DNA of 64,000 bases. It comes from Monodelphis domestica. Its lineage: Eukaryota; Chordata; Mammalia; Didelphimorphia; Didelphidae. Below the pieces are notes generated by a model, which searched no databases, was not told the origin of the DNA, and was given only the letters and a program-made list of their open reading frames with translations. Of the stretch, positions 42,930 through 54,539 are shown piece by piece. The position numbers were made by a program, and so were the translations under genes. Position 1 is the stretch's first letter, and each line of letters begins with the position of its first letter. The stretch spans positions 23,437,327 through 23,501,326 of the forward strand of contig NC_077230.1 of the NCBI RefSeq assembly GCF_027887165.1, in the 5' to 3' direction.

Positions 42930-43190
42930 TCCTTCCTTCCTTCATTTTTTCTTTGCTTCCTTCCTGCCTAGCTTCCTTCCTTCCTGCCTAGCTTCCTTCC
43001 TGCCTAGCTTCCTAGCTTCCTTCCTGCCTAGCTTCCTAGCTTCCTTCCTGCCTAGCTTCCTTCCTTCCTGCCTAGCTTCCTTCCTGCCTAGCTTCCTGCC
43101 TGCCTAGCTTCCTTCCTGCCTAGCTTCCTGCCTGCCTAGCTTCCTGCCTGCCTAGCTTCCTGCCTGCCTAGCTTCCTGCCTGCCTAGCTT
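42930..43190. repeat. Composite minisatellite (CTTCCTTCCTGCCTAG)n
   Basis: Units of 12, 16 and 20 bp share GCCTAGCTTCCT, differing in the number of TTCC or TGCC tetranucleotides. It merges into the pure TTCC tract. Confidence 0.93.
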
Positions 43191-43352
43191 CCTTCCTTCC
43201 TTCCTTCCTTCCTTTTCCTTCCTTCCTTCCTTCCTTCCTTCCTTCCTTCCTTCCTTCCTTCCTTCCTTCCTTCCTTCCTTCCTTCCTTCCTTCCTTCCTT
43301 CCTTCCTTCCTTCCTTCCTTCCTTCCTTCCTTCCTTCCTTCCTTCCTTCCTC
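43191..43352. repeat. (TTCC)n microsatellite
   Basis: About 160 bp of nearly pure TTCC, with one TTTTCC interruption near 43,212, at the 3' tail side of an antisense SINE. Confidence 0.97.
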
Positions 43353-43361
43353 CTCCTTCTT

Positions 43362-43553
43362 CTCTTACCTTCTGTTTTAGAATAGACACTAAGAATCATT
43401 CTAAAGCAGAAGGGCAGTAAAAACTAGACAATTGGGGTTAAGTGACTTGCCCAGAGTCACACAGCTAGGAAGTATGTCTGAGTCCATATCTGAACCCAGG
43501 ACCTCCTGTCTCCAGGCCTGGCTCTCAATCCACTGGGCCACCCAGCTGCCCCA
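43362..43553 (-). mobile_element. Opossum tRNA-SINE (antisense)
   Basis: 'cttaccttctgttttagaatagac' to 'actgggccacccagctgcccc'. Confidence 0.93.
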
Positions 43554-43632
43554 ATCACATTCTTCTTAGAGTCCCTGGAAGTTTCCAGGGGAGTTCTGGA
43601 GTTAGAGATGATCCCATTAGGCTTATTATGTT

Positions 43633-43858
43633 TTTTTGGCAACTAGGTAGCTCAGGGGATAGAGCATGGGACCTTGAGTCAAGAAGACTTGATTTCAAAT
43701 GTGACCTCAAACTAGCTGTGTGATCTTGGGCAAGTCACTTAACCTCTGTGGAGAAAGAAATAGCAAACCACTTCAGTATCTTTCCATTAAAACCCCATGG
43801 ACACTATGGCCCACAGGGTCATAGGAAGTCAGACATAATTGAATAAGAACAATAGCTA
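43633..43858 (+). mobile_element. MAR1-type SINE, near full length
   Basis: 'ggcaactaggtagctcagggg', 'cttgggcaagtcacttaacc', 'accacttcagtatctttcc' and 'ggtcataggaagtcagacataattg'. Confidence 0.88.
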
Positions 43859-43867
43859 TATTCAGTT

Positions 43868-43955
43868 TTGCTACACTTATATCCCAGTGGACCAGCCCAG
43901 TGCCTGGAACCTAGGAGGTAACAAATAAATGCTTCTAAATTGATTGATTGAAAAG
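43868..43955 (+). mobile_element. L2 3' terminus (sense)
   Basis: 'cccagtgcctggaacctaggaggta' then 'aaataaatgcttctaaattgattgattg'. Confidence 0.65.
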
Positions 43956-44618
43956 TGACTTTTATTAATTTATGCTGAAAATTGTATACAAGACTGGGTT
44001 TTCAATGGCTCTTTAAGTCACTTTGCTGTGAAGGGTAGGGGCTTAGCTGTGTTCAGGCCAGAAAGGACCACCTGACAGGGTTGGACCTCTGCTGGATTTT
44101 TATTCTGTTGAGATCTATAACATCTCGGAGAGCTGAAACATGGAATCTTCTAGTTGTCTTTCTAAACAGCCTGCCATTTTCCTAGCAGAATGCTAGCTCT
44201 GGTCTAAAGAAGACAACACGCTGGGCTGCATTACAATGTTCCCGAGTTCTGGGGCCACAGCCACAATGGACTGAAGTGCATGCTTTTGTCGAGTATCCTT
44301 GACGACAAAGAGCCTTGATTAATAAAACGCCAGTGTGGACTCCTTCCTGGTACTGCTGCTAGCAACCATTCCAGCAGATACTGCTATTTCCACCCGGATG
44401 TCTTTTGCAATCCTAAGGTGACTTGCTCCAGGAAAGGCAAGGCAAATGAGACAGAGGCCACCAGGGATCCAGGGGGCAGGTCCTCTCTGGCACTAGCTGC
44501 CACATGGTGGGATTACTGTGGCGCTGGAGTCTAGAAGGACTCTGTCTTCTCAACTAACTCCCTACTGGAGTCATAGCCTGCCACCCAAAGAGTTAAAGCC
44601 TACGGAACGCCAGTGAGA
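43956..44618. promoter_or_regulatory. Repeat-free block, candidate conserved non-coding element
   Basis: No interspersed repeat. Balanced composition with scattered CpGs around 44,220-44,400 ('acaacacgctgggctgcattac', 'gtcgagtatccttgacgacaaag', 'attaataaaacgccagtg'). The 44,280-44,320 part holds a small imperfect palindrome 'gtcgagtatccttgacgac'. Function is inferred. Confidence 0.3.
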
Positions 44619-44634
44619 GAAGGTCTCTTCTCTT

Positions 44635-45143
44635 TTTTCCTTTTTCTTTATTTTTTTTGGGGGGGGAATTTTTTATTTAATTAATTAATTTAGAATATTT
44701 TCCCCCTGGTTACAAGATTCATGTTCTTTCCCTCCCCATCTCTCTTCCATCCCCCTCCCATAGCCAATGAGCAATTCCACTGAGTTTTACATGTGTCATT
44801 GGTCAAGACCTATTTCCATATCATTGATATTTGCACTAGGATGATCGTTTAGAGTCTATATCCCCAATCATGTCCCATCGGCCCATGTGATCAAGCAGTT
44901 GTTTTTCTTCCGTGTGTCTACTCCCACAGTTCTTCCTCTGGATGTGGATAGCGTTCTTTCTCACAAGTTCCTCAGAATTGTCCTGGATCATTGCATTGCT
45001 ACTACTAGATAAATCCATTACATTTGATTTTACCACAGTGTATCAGTCTCTGTGTACAATGTTCTCCTGGTTCTGCTCCTTTCGCTCTGCATGAATTCCT
45101 GGAGGTCGTTCCAGTTCCCATGGAATTCCTCCAGTTTATTATT
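44635..45143 (-). mobile_element. L1, 5'-truncated, with 16-bp target duplication
   Basis: A half-kilobase L1 3' end, same subfamily as the 20.3-kb L1 ('cgtttagagtct', 'ctactcccacagtt'). It is bracketed by GAAGGTCTCTTCTCTT (44,619-44,634) and GAAGATCTCTTCTCTT (45,144-45,159). Confidence 0.92.
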
Positions 45144-45264
45144 GAAGATCTCTTCTCTTAACATAGTACTCTATTCCCCTTCCTCTCCAAAGAACCACTG
45201 AGGGTCTCATCAAAATACTTAGCTCTTTCAGCAGCTGGTCACCATTTGGCTAGAAGTAGGCTCC

Positions 45265-46065
45265 CCATACATTTAAAAAATTTTAATGAATTTTAATTTT
45301 TTTCCAAATTCCATGACATTATAATTTTTCAATAATTGTTTTCTATTTTGCAATCTATGTTTTCTGTCTCCCTCCCAGTGCTAATACAAATTTCCATGTT
45401 TGTCATGTTGTGAAAGAAGATACACATTGCTTACACTAGAGAAAAATTCACGGAGAAATAAAGTCCGATAGGCCTCGATTTGATTTTGGACTTTGTTCCT
45501 TCTATGGCAGTGGCTATCCTTTTTTGTCATGAGACTCTTGGAGTTGTCTTGGATCCGAGCCTTTTTGATAAAAGTTTAGTCATTCACAGCTCATCACTGT
45601 ATGCTATTATTGATATTGATACAACTTTCTCTTGGTCCTGCTCACTTCACTCACTTCATATAAGTCCTTCCAGATAGTTTTGTGATCACCTTGTTTGTCA
45701 TTTCTTATGGCACAATAATATTCCATTACAAATATATACCACAACTTGTTCAGCCATTCCCTAGTTGATGGACAACCCCTCAGTTTACCAATTCTTTGCC
45801 ACCACAAAAAAGAGCTGCTATAAATGTTTATATACAGGTGAATTCTTTTCTCCTATTTTTAATCTCTTTGGGATACAGACCTAGTAGTGATATGGCTGGG
45901 TCAAAGGTATGCACAGTTTTATGGCCCTTTGGACACTGGTTCCAGATTGCTCTCCAGAATGGCCATATCAGTTCACAGCTGCCCAGCAGTGTATTAGTAT
46001 CCTGATTTTTTTCACATCCCCTCCAATATTGATAATTTTCCTTTCTTGGCATGTTAGCCAGTCTG
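45265..46065 (-). mobile_element. L1 3' fragment (antisense)
   Basis: The ORF2 end is visible on minus: 'YWRGCEKNQDTNTLLGSCELIWPFW' (Cys/His motif partly lost) and 'FDPAISLLGLYPKEIKN', then 'RIGKLRGCPSTREWLNKLWY' after a frameshift. 3' UTR follows. Confidence 0.88.
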
Positions 46066-46442
46066 ATGGGGGGATCCACATAAGTTTCCAAATGGTTTAT
46101 TGGAAACCAGCAGAGAATATCTGCACAAATGCAAAGAACAGCCCCTACATAGGCCAATTTTCTTTAAATGATGAAGATTTAGTTTGGGAACAGAGGACCT
46201 TTGGGTAAGTAATGACAGCTATTGTGGGTATATTTCCTTCCTTCCTGCACATCATAGGAACTCACGGATGGAGACTTCTCCAGAACTTTGAGAACGTAGA
46301 GTAAACAAACACTAAACATATCTCTCCTCTTCATTGTCATGAAAACATTTCATGGGCCAGAATCCTCCCCCCCCCCTTTTTTTCTGGGACAGACAGAAAA
46401 TTTCAACAGCAAATGTTTCTGCTGCTTGATAACTAGAGAGTA
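46066..46442. other. Unassigned stretch
   Basis: No recognised element. Confidence 0.4.
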
Positions 46443-46615
46443 GAAATAGTTTAGGGTTTGGAGTCAGAGGACTTGGTTTTGAATTCTAGTTTTGTTTCTT
46501 ACTACCTATGTTTATAGAGTGACCTTGGGTGAGTCACAACCTCTGTCTCTTAGTTTCCTTATCTGCAAAATGAGGAAATTGAACTAGATTGCCTTCAAGC
46601 ATTAAATCTATGGTC
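46443..46615 (+). mobile_element. MIR SINE (sense)
   Basis: 'ttggagtcagaggacttggttttgaattc', 'gtgaccttgggtgagtcacaac', 'ttatctgcaaaatgaggaaattgaac'. Confidence 0.85.
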
Positions 46616-46648
46616 TTGTGAATCAATAAAGATTATTAAAAAAAAAAC

Positions 46649-46844
46649 ACCTTACCTTCTGTCTTAAAATCAATACTATATAATTGGTTTCAAGGCAGAA
46701 GAGCAGTAAAGACCAGACAATGGGGCTTAAATAACTTGTCCAGGTTCACACAGCTAGGAAGTGTCTGAGGTCAGATTTGAACCAAGGGTCTCCCATCCTG
46801 GGGCCTGGCTGTCATCTACTGAGCCACTTAACTGCCTCCTTAAC
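46649..46844 (-). mobile_element. Opossum tRNA-SINE with exact 21-bp target duplication
   Basis: The 21-bp repeat (AAAGATTATT followed by ten A and C) stands at 46,628-46,648 and 46,845-46,865. The SINE is antisense and complete. Confidence 0.95.
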
Positions 46845-46865
46845 AAAGATTATTAAAAAAAAAAC

Positions 46866-47640
46866 AAACAACCAAAGGGTTGGTCACCAGGAAATGAATT
46901 ATTTTGTCTATCTCAACTCATTTAACTTCAATCTATTAAGGGATGGAAGAGTTATGATTAATATAGGTATATTGTTTGAATAAAACCACAGATTCTTGAA
47001 GGATCCTAAGTAGTAAAGACATCCTTTTCCAAGTGTGGCACTTGTGATATTTGTGATATTGCAAACAGTCCAGATCAGCTCGTATGCCTTCAAAGCTACC
47101 CTCAAAGATCTTCCATGATGATGGGAGATATTTGTCCAAATACTTACAGCCATTCCTCATGGAAAGGTATGAAGGAGCCCTGTGTAAGTGCATGGAGATT
47201 CTGTCTCTGTAACTAGAAGGCAAAAGGAGGGAAGAGAAAGCAAGAGAACATTGGAATTCAGCTTTCTTTTCTCATCTCACCATTCCAATCAGATGACTGA
47301 TAGCTGTGTAATAGGAGGATCTGAGAGGGGGACCAAGGGGGAATGGAAGGAGAGAGGGAAATGGGGAGAGAGAAGATTCTTCTTCCCCTCTCTTTTCTGG
47401 GAGAGAGGTAGCCAAGTCTTGTCCCTCTGACAGAGGGGATATGTCTCCTCAGAGAATAGTTCTGGGAGATGGAGGATACCCACTGTCACTTCCCTTCAGA
47501 AATCTGGGGTCACCCCACTATCAAGGAGAGATGTTGTTCCTTGGGTTAGGCAGTTTGGATCTGGGATCCCTGGGATCCTGAGCTAACCTTCCCTTTTGGG
47601 GAGATGCGATTCTCTTCAAATCTTCTGTCCCCTTTCCTAG
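46866..47640. other. Unassigned stretch
   Basis: No clear gene. GA-rich around 47,300-47,400. It may include internal sequence of the element whose LTR follows. Confidence 0.35.
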
Positions 47641-48209
47641 TGTCAGAAACCAGCCAGATCTAATTCTAAAGTAGTAAACAATTTATTTGGGTTCACACAG
47701 GGAAGAAGAGGTAGGGAAGAGGCAAGGAAAGAGGGGAGTAGGAAACCCTAACACTGGTCCCTGGCAGACTGCCCCCCCAAGTTCTCAGGGTTCAAGGCTC
47801 AGTGCCTTGAACCCTCCTCTGGGCCAGCTGCTGGGTTGATCCCTATTCCTCAGCTAACTAGCTTTTAATTCAGGAATCTAGGAACAAGTCAGGGAGGGAG
47901 AGAAATCTCAGGGAAAGATCTGGATGGCTCTGGCCAGGGTGAGTCCAAATCCAAACCCACCTTGAGAATTCTGGTGGCTGTTCCTGAAGAGTCTTAGTGG
48001 AGGTGTTTCAAGGAATAACAGGTCCCAAACCGATGGACTCTTTTTTAGCTTCCAGGAAAACCTCCTCTCCTCCTCCACCTCCCAGGCTGGAAGATCATTG
48101 ACAGTTGGAACTTCTCTCTCTCTGCCCCTCCGCCGCTGCTCTTCAGCTGATCTCTCTTTCAGCTTGGCTTCTCATTGCAATGCCCTGGATCTCTCTTTCT
48201 TACATTACA
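47641..48209 (-). mobile_element. Candidate retroviral LTR (antisense)
   Basis: On the minus strand it starts TGTAATGTAAGAAAG and ends GGTTTCTGACA (TG...CA), with AATAAA near the 3' end (plus 'atttatttggg', about 47,681). No primer-binding site or target duplication is evident, so a solo or truncated LTR. Confidence 0.5.
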
Positions 48210-48807
48210 GCTGGCAATTTTAGCACTCCGTTTCTTTTTTTTATTGGCACCTAATTCCATCTAGGAGAAGGATCAGAATCTCCTCTGATCTCTAGTAGTT
48301 TAAATCACAGGTCAATAGAGTCTTGGGCTATAGTCAGTCCTGGACACTCATCTACCTCATTGGCCTGGCAGTGCCAATACAATGGCTAGTTGCCACAAAG
48401 GTCTTTGGTGATAAGGAAAACCAAATCTCAAGTTCAGACAAAGGAAAGGAATAAACCAATTCTTTGGATTTGTGTAGTTCTCTTTTCTTCTCATTTTTTG
48501 GCTTCCTATTTGTCATGAATTCATGTTCTGAAGACTCCTGAAAGGTGGAAGTGGTAAGGGCAATCAGCTTCATTTTGTATCCCAGGATCACAAAAAACAA
48601 AAAACCCCAAAAATTTTCCAGGCTTTCTTTTCCTGAATTATTATCATTTCATGTCCATAAAAAGGTAAGTCAGAAGACAGGAGGATAAGGCATTAAGTAA
48701 GGCTTACACATCTAGTTTTTTCTCTAGTGGAGAAATCATTGAGGTAATCCTCCCACTGCCAAGTAAGCTGTAGTAGGTATATAAAAGAGTCAGGAAGTCT
48801 TTCTTCT
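48210..48807. other. Unassigned stretch
   Basis: No recognised gene or repeat. Confidence 0.4.
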
Positions 48808-48892
48808 CCTTGTTCTTCTTCTTCTCCTCCTCCTCCTCTTCCTCCTCCTCATCTTCCTCCTCTTCCTCTTCCTCTTCCTCCTTCTTATCTTA
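48808..48892. repeat. (CTT/CTC)n tract
   Basis: Imperfect trinucleotide pyrimidine repeat ending at the 3' tail of an antisense SINE. Confidence 0.93.
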
Positions 48893-49072
48893 GACTCTGT
48901 CTTAGACTTGAATATATATTCTAAAGAAGGAGAGCAGCAAGGGCTAGGCAATGGTGGTTAAGTGACTTGTCCAGGATCATATAGCTAGGAGGTATCTGAG
49001 GCCACATTTGAACGTAGGACTTCCCTTTTCTAGCCTGGCTCTCAATTCACTGAGCTACCTAGCTGCCCCATA
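48893..49072 (-). mobile_element. Opossum tRNA-SINE (antisense)
   Basis: 'gactctgtcttagacttgaat' to 'gagctacctagctgcccc'. Confidence 0.9.
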
Positions 49073-49301
49073 TGCTTGTCCTTTTAACCATTCTTTCTTT
49101 TTCCTTCTTATCCATTATTGTCATGACAACAGCAGCAAACAACATTACCACATAAGAATGATCCCACAGTTTCCTCAGACCAGGCCTTTTTGATGGCATC
49201 TTCTTATATCTATTTTAATAAAGTTGTGGATGTGGTAGTAATGGTAGAATTCCTTCCAGGTTTTCTATAGCTTTTCTCAGACCTGTCTTCTCCCTTTTAT
49301 T

Positions 49302-49495
49302 TTTCTTTAAACCCTTACCTTCTGTCTTAGAATACTGTATATTGGTTCCAAGGCAGAAGAGTGGTAAGGGCTAGGCAATGGGGGCAAATGACTTGCCCAG
49401 TGTCACACAGCTAGGAAGTGTCTGAGGTCACATTTGAACCCAGGACCTCCCATCTTTAGGCATTTGGGCATGAAGTCACTCAGCTGCCCCTTTTA
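49302..49495 (-). mobile_element. Opossum tRNA-SINE (antisense)
   Basis: 'aaacccttaccttctgtcttag' to 'gaagtcactcagctgcccc'. Confidence 0.92.
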
Positions 49496-50319
49496 AAAAT
49501 AAGTTACTCAGATAATGAGAACCTTCTTCTCCTAACCCTCAAGTCATTCAACGTCAAGGCTCCCTGAAGTAATTCTTTATGCTTACTAGCCTCTCTTCTC
49601 AGATTAACCACAGGTGGTTTCACTCCAGGAAAGTTTCTTAAAAGACCTTGTCTCTAAGCAGCCTTCCCATAACTCTGTCATCCTTAAACTCAGACCATAA
49701 ACATACCTCTGTTATCCAAGGAACAGAGGAATTCTCTCCTACCTGCCTACATCAACAATCTTATAACCTGTTTCATTTTAGTGGGATGCTTGACCACCTT
49801 GGTTCCTCATGTAGTAAGGAAGGTTTGGGATCTGATTGAGAAATTGTTAGTATTTTTGGAATAGGCTTGATTGGGAGCTCCTGCTCAGTTTTGAGTCCCC
49901 AAACAACTCAATGAGATGTCAGAAGAGACACCAAGAGTGGAGGTTGACATAGGCCTAGTTACTTGCCAAGCGAGTACTCTTAGAAAACTTAGAGAACTCT
50001 TCTGATTGGTTTCCAGTGGTTGGAGCTGCTCCTTGTTGATTTGTTGACAAGAGTTCAGGAGGATGGACATCTGTTGGATAAGCTATCCCCTCTATGAGCA
50101 GCAAGAATGAACTATGAAATGATTTGTATTTTTCTTCCTGGCTATTTTCTTTCTCTTGGACTTCCAAACCTGTATATAGCCAATTGGGAGGTGGGAGAGG
50201 GACTTATCTCCCAGAAACCTGAATAGAAAATGGTAGGGGGCCAGTGTTCTGCCCAAGTGAGCCTGAGAAAGTAGTTATTTTACCTCCAGTTACTGATCAT
50301 CTTCGGCTTTTCTTTCCTT
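49496..50319. other. Unassigned stretch
   Basis: No recognised repeat or gene. Several 60-70 codon frames lack motifs. Confidence 0.4.
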
Positions 50320-50610
50320 ATCTGAGCAAAGGCTAGAGAGAGGCATGGAACCCCCCAAAGGGAGAGTATCCAGCAGGAAGAGATGGTCAGATGAAAACCC
50401 AGAGAAAAGAATACATGAAGGAAGAAAATGCAGAATAGTCAAGAAGGAGGAAGACTAAGAAAGAATCATTCAATTTAATAATTAAAAGATCACCAGGAAA
50501 TTTGGAAAGTCAAGTTTCATTTGAGCGATGAATTTGAAAGTCAGAAAGTAAAGGGTTGAAGAGTGAGAGGAGAGGAAGTCTATATTCACTAGGCTTTTGG
50601 GACACTTTCC
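50320..50610 (-). mobile_element. L2 fragment (antisense)
   Basis: 'agatggtcagatgaaa', 'aattaaaagatcaccaggaaatttgg' and 'gaagagtgagaggagaggaagt' are antisense L2 ORF landmarks. Confidence 0.65.
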
Positions 50611-50689
50611 TATTGCATCTTTGACCTGACTCTTTTCCTTAGCATCCTTTGCTAGTGATGAAGTACCTACTCCCCAAATGTAGGTGTAC

Positions 50690-51572
50690 CCCAAAGCTCT
50701 AAGCTGGGATGTCTTCTCTCTACTGTCTCATTCAGTGATCTCATCAGCTCCCATATGTTTAATTTTCATCTCTATGCAAATGACCTCTAGGTTTTATATC
50801 CAAAATTATTCTTTCTCTTGAATTCCACTACCATAATTATCAACTGTCTCTTGGACACTTGAAACTAGATATGCTATACACATCTCAAACTCAACATGTT
50901 AAAAACTAAACTCATTATCTTTTTCTCCAATCCACCTTTTCCCCCATCTTCCCTATCCATCTTTCCAGTCTATGTTGGTTTTTAACTACAAAGTTATCTT
51001 TAACTCCTCACTCTTCTTCATCATCCCACTTATGAATCAAGTATTACATTTTATTGTCTTTACACTAGACTTGCTTCTTTTCTCTGTCCTTTTTCTCACC
51101 ACCCACAAAGCCACCACCCTAATTCTATCTCGTTCACTTCTCACCTGGACTACTACAGTAGCCTTCTAATTGATCTCCTCTCCAGTCTATCCTTTGCACC
51201 ATTGCCAATGTGGTTCTTCTAAATCTTAGGACACAGTCATTTTATGAAAACCCAGAGAAAAGAATACATGAAGGAAGAAAAGATGATTAAAAAAAATATC
51301 CAAGAGACTGTACTCTCACAATCAAGAAACCATTGGTAAACCATGCCATATCTCTGTTTGATGAGCTCCCCTGGCTTCCTATTGCTTCTAGTATCAAACC
51401 AAAAACTCCTTTTTGGTATTAAAAACTCTTTATGACCTGACCCCAAACTACCTTCCCTGTCCTGGCTTTACTTGACCCTTGAGTGCCTGCCTTCATTGCC
51501 GGAGGCCTTCTCATCCTGGAGCATCTCTCTACCTCTCTCCATTTCTCTGGCTCCCTTTTTCCTCTCCTTCTG
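50690..51572 (+). mobile_element. L2 ORF2/3' fragment (sense), with a local insertion
   Basis: 'catctctatgcaaatgacc' encodes HLYAND, a mutated form of the L2 reverse-transcriptase YADD motif. 'ctcaaactcaacatgttaaaaactaaactc', 'acctggactactacagtagccttc' and 'cttcctattgcttctagtatcaaa' follow in L2 order. An unrelated segment at about 51,244-51,340 interrupts and duplicates 38 bases found at 50,391-50,428. Confidence 0.82.
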
Positions 51573-51763
51573 GGGCAGCAGGTATTAATTGAATAAAGCC
51601 AGGCCTGGAGATGGGCAGTCCTGGGTTCAAATGTAGTCTGAGATACTTCAGAGCTGTGTGACCCTGGGCAAGGCATTTAACACCATTTGCTTTTCCCTTA
51701 CCTTTCTTCTGCTTTAGAACCAATACTTAGTGTCAATTCTAAGAAAAAGGTGAGGGTTTAAAA
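51573..51763 (+). mobile_element. Opossum tRNA-SINE (sense), head shortened
   Basis: 'gaataaagccaggcctggagatgggc', 'tgtgaccctgggcaaggcattt' and the 'taagaaaaaggtgagggttt' tail. Confidence 0.88.
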
Positions 51764-52499
51764 AAAACAACATTATTTTTAACAGACATCAATCTAGCCC
51801 CAGAGAGGTATGTCTACAAGCAGATAATGTGGGTTATTTGACTTTTTAAACCCAAACAATTCAGATTTCATGCCTCAGCCAGCTTTAACCCATACTTTAC
51901 TCAGATCTGACAGATATGGAAATATGGTTCAAGAGACAAGCTTTCATAATTATAGGCCTGTACTGGCCTGTACACAAGTCCTCCCATTCATCTAGCCAAG
52001 AAGTTTTAGAAGTTCTTTCTCTTTAAAAGTCATCACTTTTTTGGTTTTGCCTCAGTATTCGATTTCGCTGTCTCTCAGCATGGTACCATGTGATAGCCAC
52101 AAGGAATGCTGTAGATGAAGACTTCAAAGAAATATGGGATACCTGTGTGAAGTGATGCTGAGGGAACAAAGAAGGATCAAAAGAAGCCTAGGTATGATTA
52201 TTGCAACTGTACAAATGAAAATCGCTTTAATCCGGGGAAAGACACTGGACAATATTGACATTAACTGATGAGGTACAGACCTGCCATCTCCTGAAACAAA
52301 TAGAAAACTTCTCAAGTGTAAGGTAGCAGGCACCCACACAATCACTCTTTGGCAGGGCGAGGGCGGGAAACAAGAGGCTAAACTGTTCATCGTCCATTTC
52401 CAGGGATTCACATCTGAGCATGTGGGGATTTGCATTATGTAAGAAAAGATTTATCAATATAAAAACAGTGAAACCTAATATCACTGGGGTTTCACTGTC
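51764..52499. other. Unassigned stretch
   Basis: No recognised gene. The 103-codon minus frame (52,124-52,435) has no motif. Confidence 0.4.
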
Positions 52500-52770
52500 T
52501 CCATCCCAGTTTGCAAATGGGTTGTGTTCCAAAAAGTTTATTTGTAAATAGATTGTTTGAATCTAGACATCCTAAAACCAAAACTACAAATAGGTTCCTG
52601 GGCTATCCCACAAAGGCTTCTTATGACCTTCAGTGTAGTTGAGCTTAAACAACAATAAACCTCATTATGGACTAATGATAGGGTATTGGGGGGAAATGCA
52701 TCCCTCCCTCCTTGACACAGCAACCTTTGAGAAAACCATTTGGTGACGCGTGAGAAAGGAACAAGACAGT
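52500..52770. mobile_element. Possible ancient DNA-transposon relic
   Basis: 'ttccaaaaagtttatttgtaaatagattgtttgaatct' resembles terminal parts of old mariner/Tigger-type elements. No coding sequence or second terminus was found. Confidence 0.25.
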
Positions 52771-54539
52771 TGAGGTAATAGGTGATCTGGACCCAGCATG
52801 GCACAGAGTGCAGTCATACTGCATGGTATCTAAGAGGGACAGGACTTTGCTTAGAGGTGGGAATGAAGGATGGATGCCACCAGTGGAAGGGGCTGATGGA
52901 GACCTTTACCATGAAGCAGGACGAATCTCCTCCTCTTCTGGCATTGCAAAGTTTCAAGGTTATTTACATGGTCCCAGTTGACAGGGGAATGATGAAAGTT
53001 GAATGAAAGTCATTCATCATAACCCAGCTGAGAGTGAGGGCTGAGAGACTTCCATCAGTGAAATGAGGATTGGGTAAGAAAAAGAAATGTTTGATAGCTA
53101 ATTCAGTAGTCATTTTGTGTGTCAGCCAGTTCTGGCGAAGCCAATTTAACAAGAGATTTGAAGAAGTGTTGATTAGATTCCAGGGCATGTTGGCTCCGAC
53201 TGATCTCAAAAAATAATGACAACATTTTTAGCCAGAGGAGGATCTAGCCACAGCAAAAGACAAAGTAAGAGCAGCAAGAGTGCATATGGTGGAGCAGCAG
53301 TTAATCCTAGCCTCAGAGGAGGGCAAAGAGAGAGGGAGGAGCTTTATCTGCCTATAACTCTCAAGACTGAATGGATCAATAACAGCAAAGGAAACCTCTG
53401 GACCATGGCAAGGGAGCTGTGAGAGATAGACCCAAGAAGTAATGAGGCACAGCAGGTTGTTGAGAGGTCGAGTTGTGAGGTATTCTAGCTGGGAGACAAT
53501 TCTTTCAGAGCATGGATTATCTAAAGAGTGTTCTCTTCCTCCTTGCCCCTGACCTCACCATCATAGAAGATGATTCTTCTTCATGTTCTGAGGATTTATT
53601 TTCTTGGTTATTACTTGTCTGTTCTGTCTCAATCAAATGCTATTCAATTTATTTACTTTTTGTGTCCTGACTGAGTCTGTTGGTAGAGAATGTACTCAGT
53701 GAGGGCTTATGCCATAATTGTATAATTATGATTAGCAGAAACACTGGGTTAGTCAAGAGCTCTAGAATTCTGTGGGATCCATGCTAGAGTTATAGTAGGA
53801 AGAGTATTGGTTGGGGGTCTGTAATAAGGGACTATTTTGATTGGTAATTGATAACTAACAGATCAGGCTGTTAACTTCTTTTTCCTCCTTCCCTTCTTCT
53901 TCCCTCTTCTTCTTGTTGATTCTTCTTCTGGTTTCTCTAAATCAACTCAGGGTGAGTTCTATGATGTCTCAAAGAAAATACTCTCTCTTCTTTATCTTAA
54001 GCAAGGGGCTTATTGGGGAAGACAGGGAAGGATCAAATGGAAGGAGCGAGGGTATGGGATTTCCCTAATACTGCAATGAGCCTTATTTTGAAGGATGGTG
54101 AAATATAGTTCAATTGGGAAATGGCTGATAGTTCTTGAAGTTCAGTCACTATCACAACAGAGCAAATCAGAGAGAGAGCTGGACTTTGTCCTTCTTTCTT
54201 CTGTCTTCAAAACCCAAGCTCACCTTCAGGCTTCAGTCTCCAAAACCCCAAGAGATAACCCACTTCTTTCCTCTTCCAAGCCAGAAAGTTCAGCCTTCAG
54301 TTGGTCTGCCTCCAGCTGCTTCTCCAGGTCACACTCCAAAAAGAATACTCTTGTTTGAATGGCAGGTCATCAGTCCCAGCTATTCCTAGCTCCTACTACA
54401 AACCATTCTCCATTTCTTACTTCCACAGGTCACAGAACCTTACTTCATGTTCTGACTCTATTTCTACTTGTATGACTTTAGGAATCCTTTTTACTCTCTG
54501 TGTCTTGGGAAAAGCCTTTCCTAGCGTGAGCTGGCAGGC
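52771..54539. other. Unassigned stretch
   Basis: 1.8 kb without a recognised repeat or gene. Frames of 70-87 codons have no domain. It may contain degraded internal sequence of the retrovirus whose 3' LTR is at 54,877. Confidence 0.35.

Noticed and set aside
42802-43399. Repeat-coded frames over the TTCC and GCCTAG arrays
   Set aside because: Simple-repeat artefacts.
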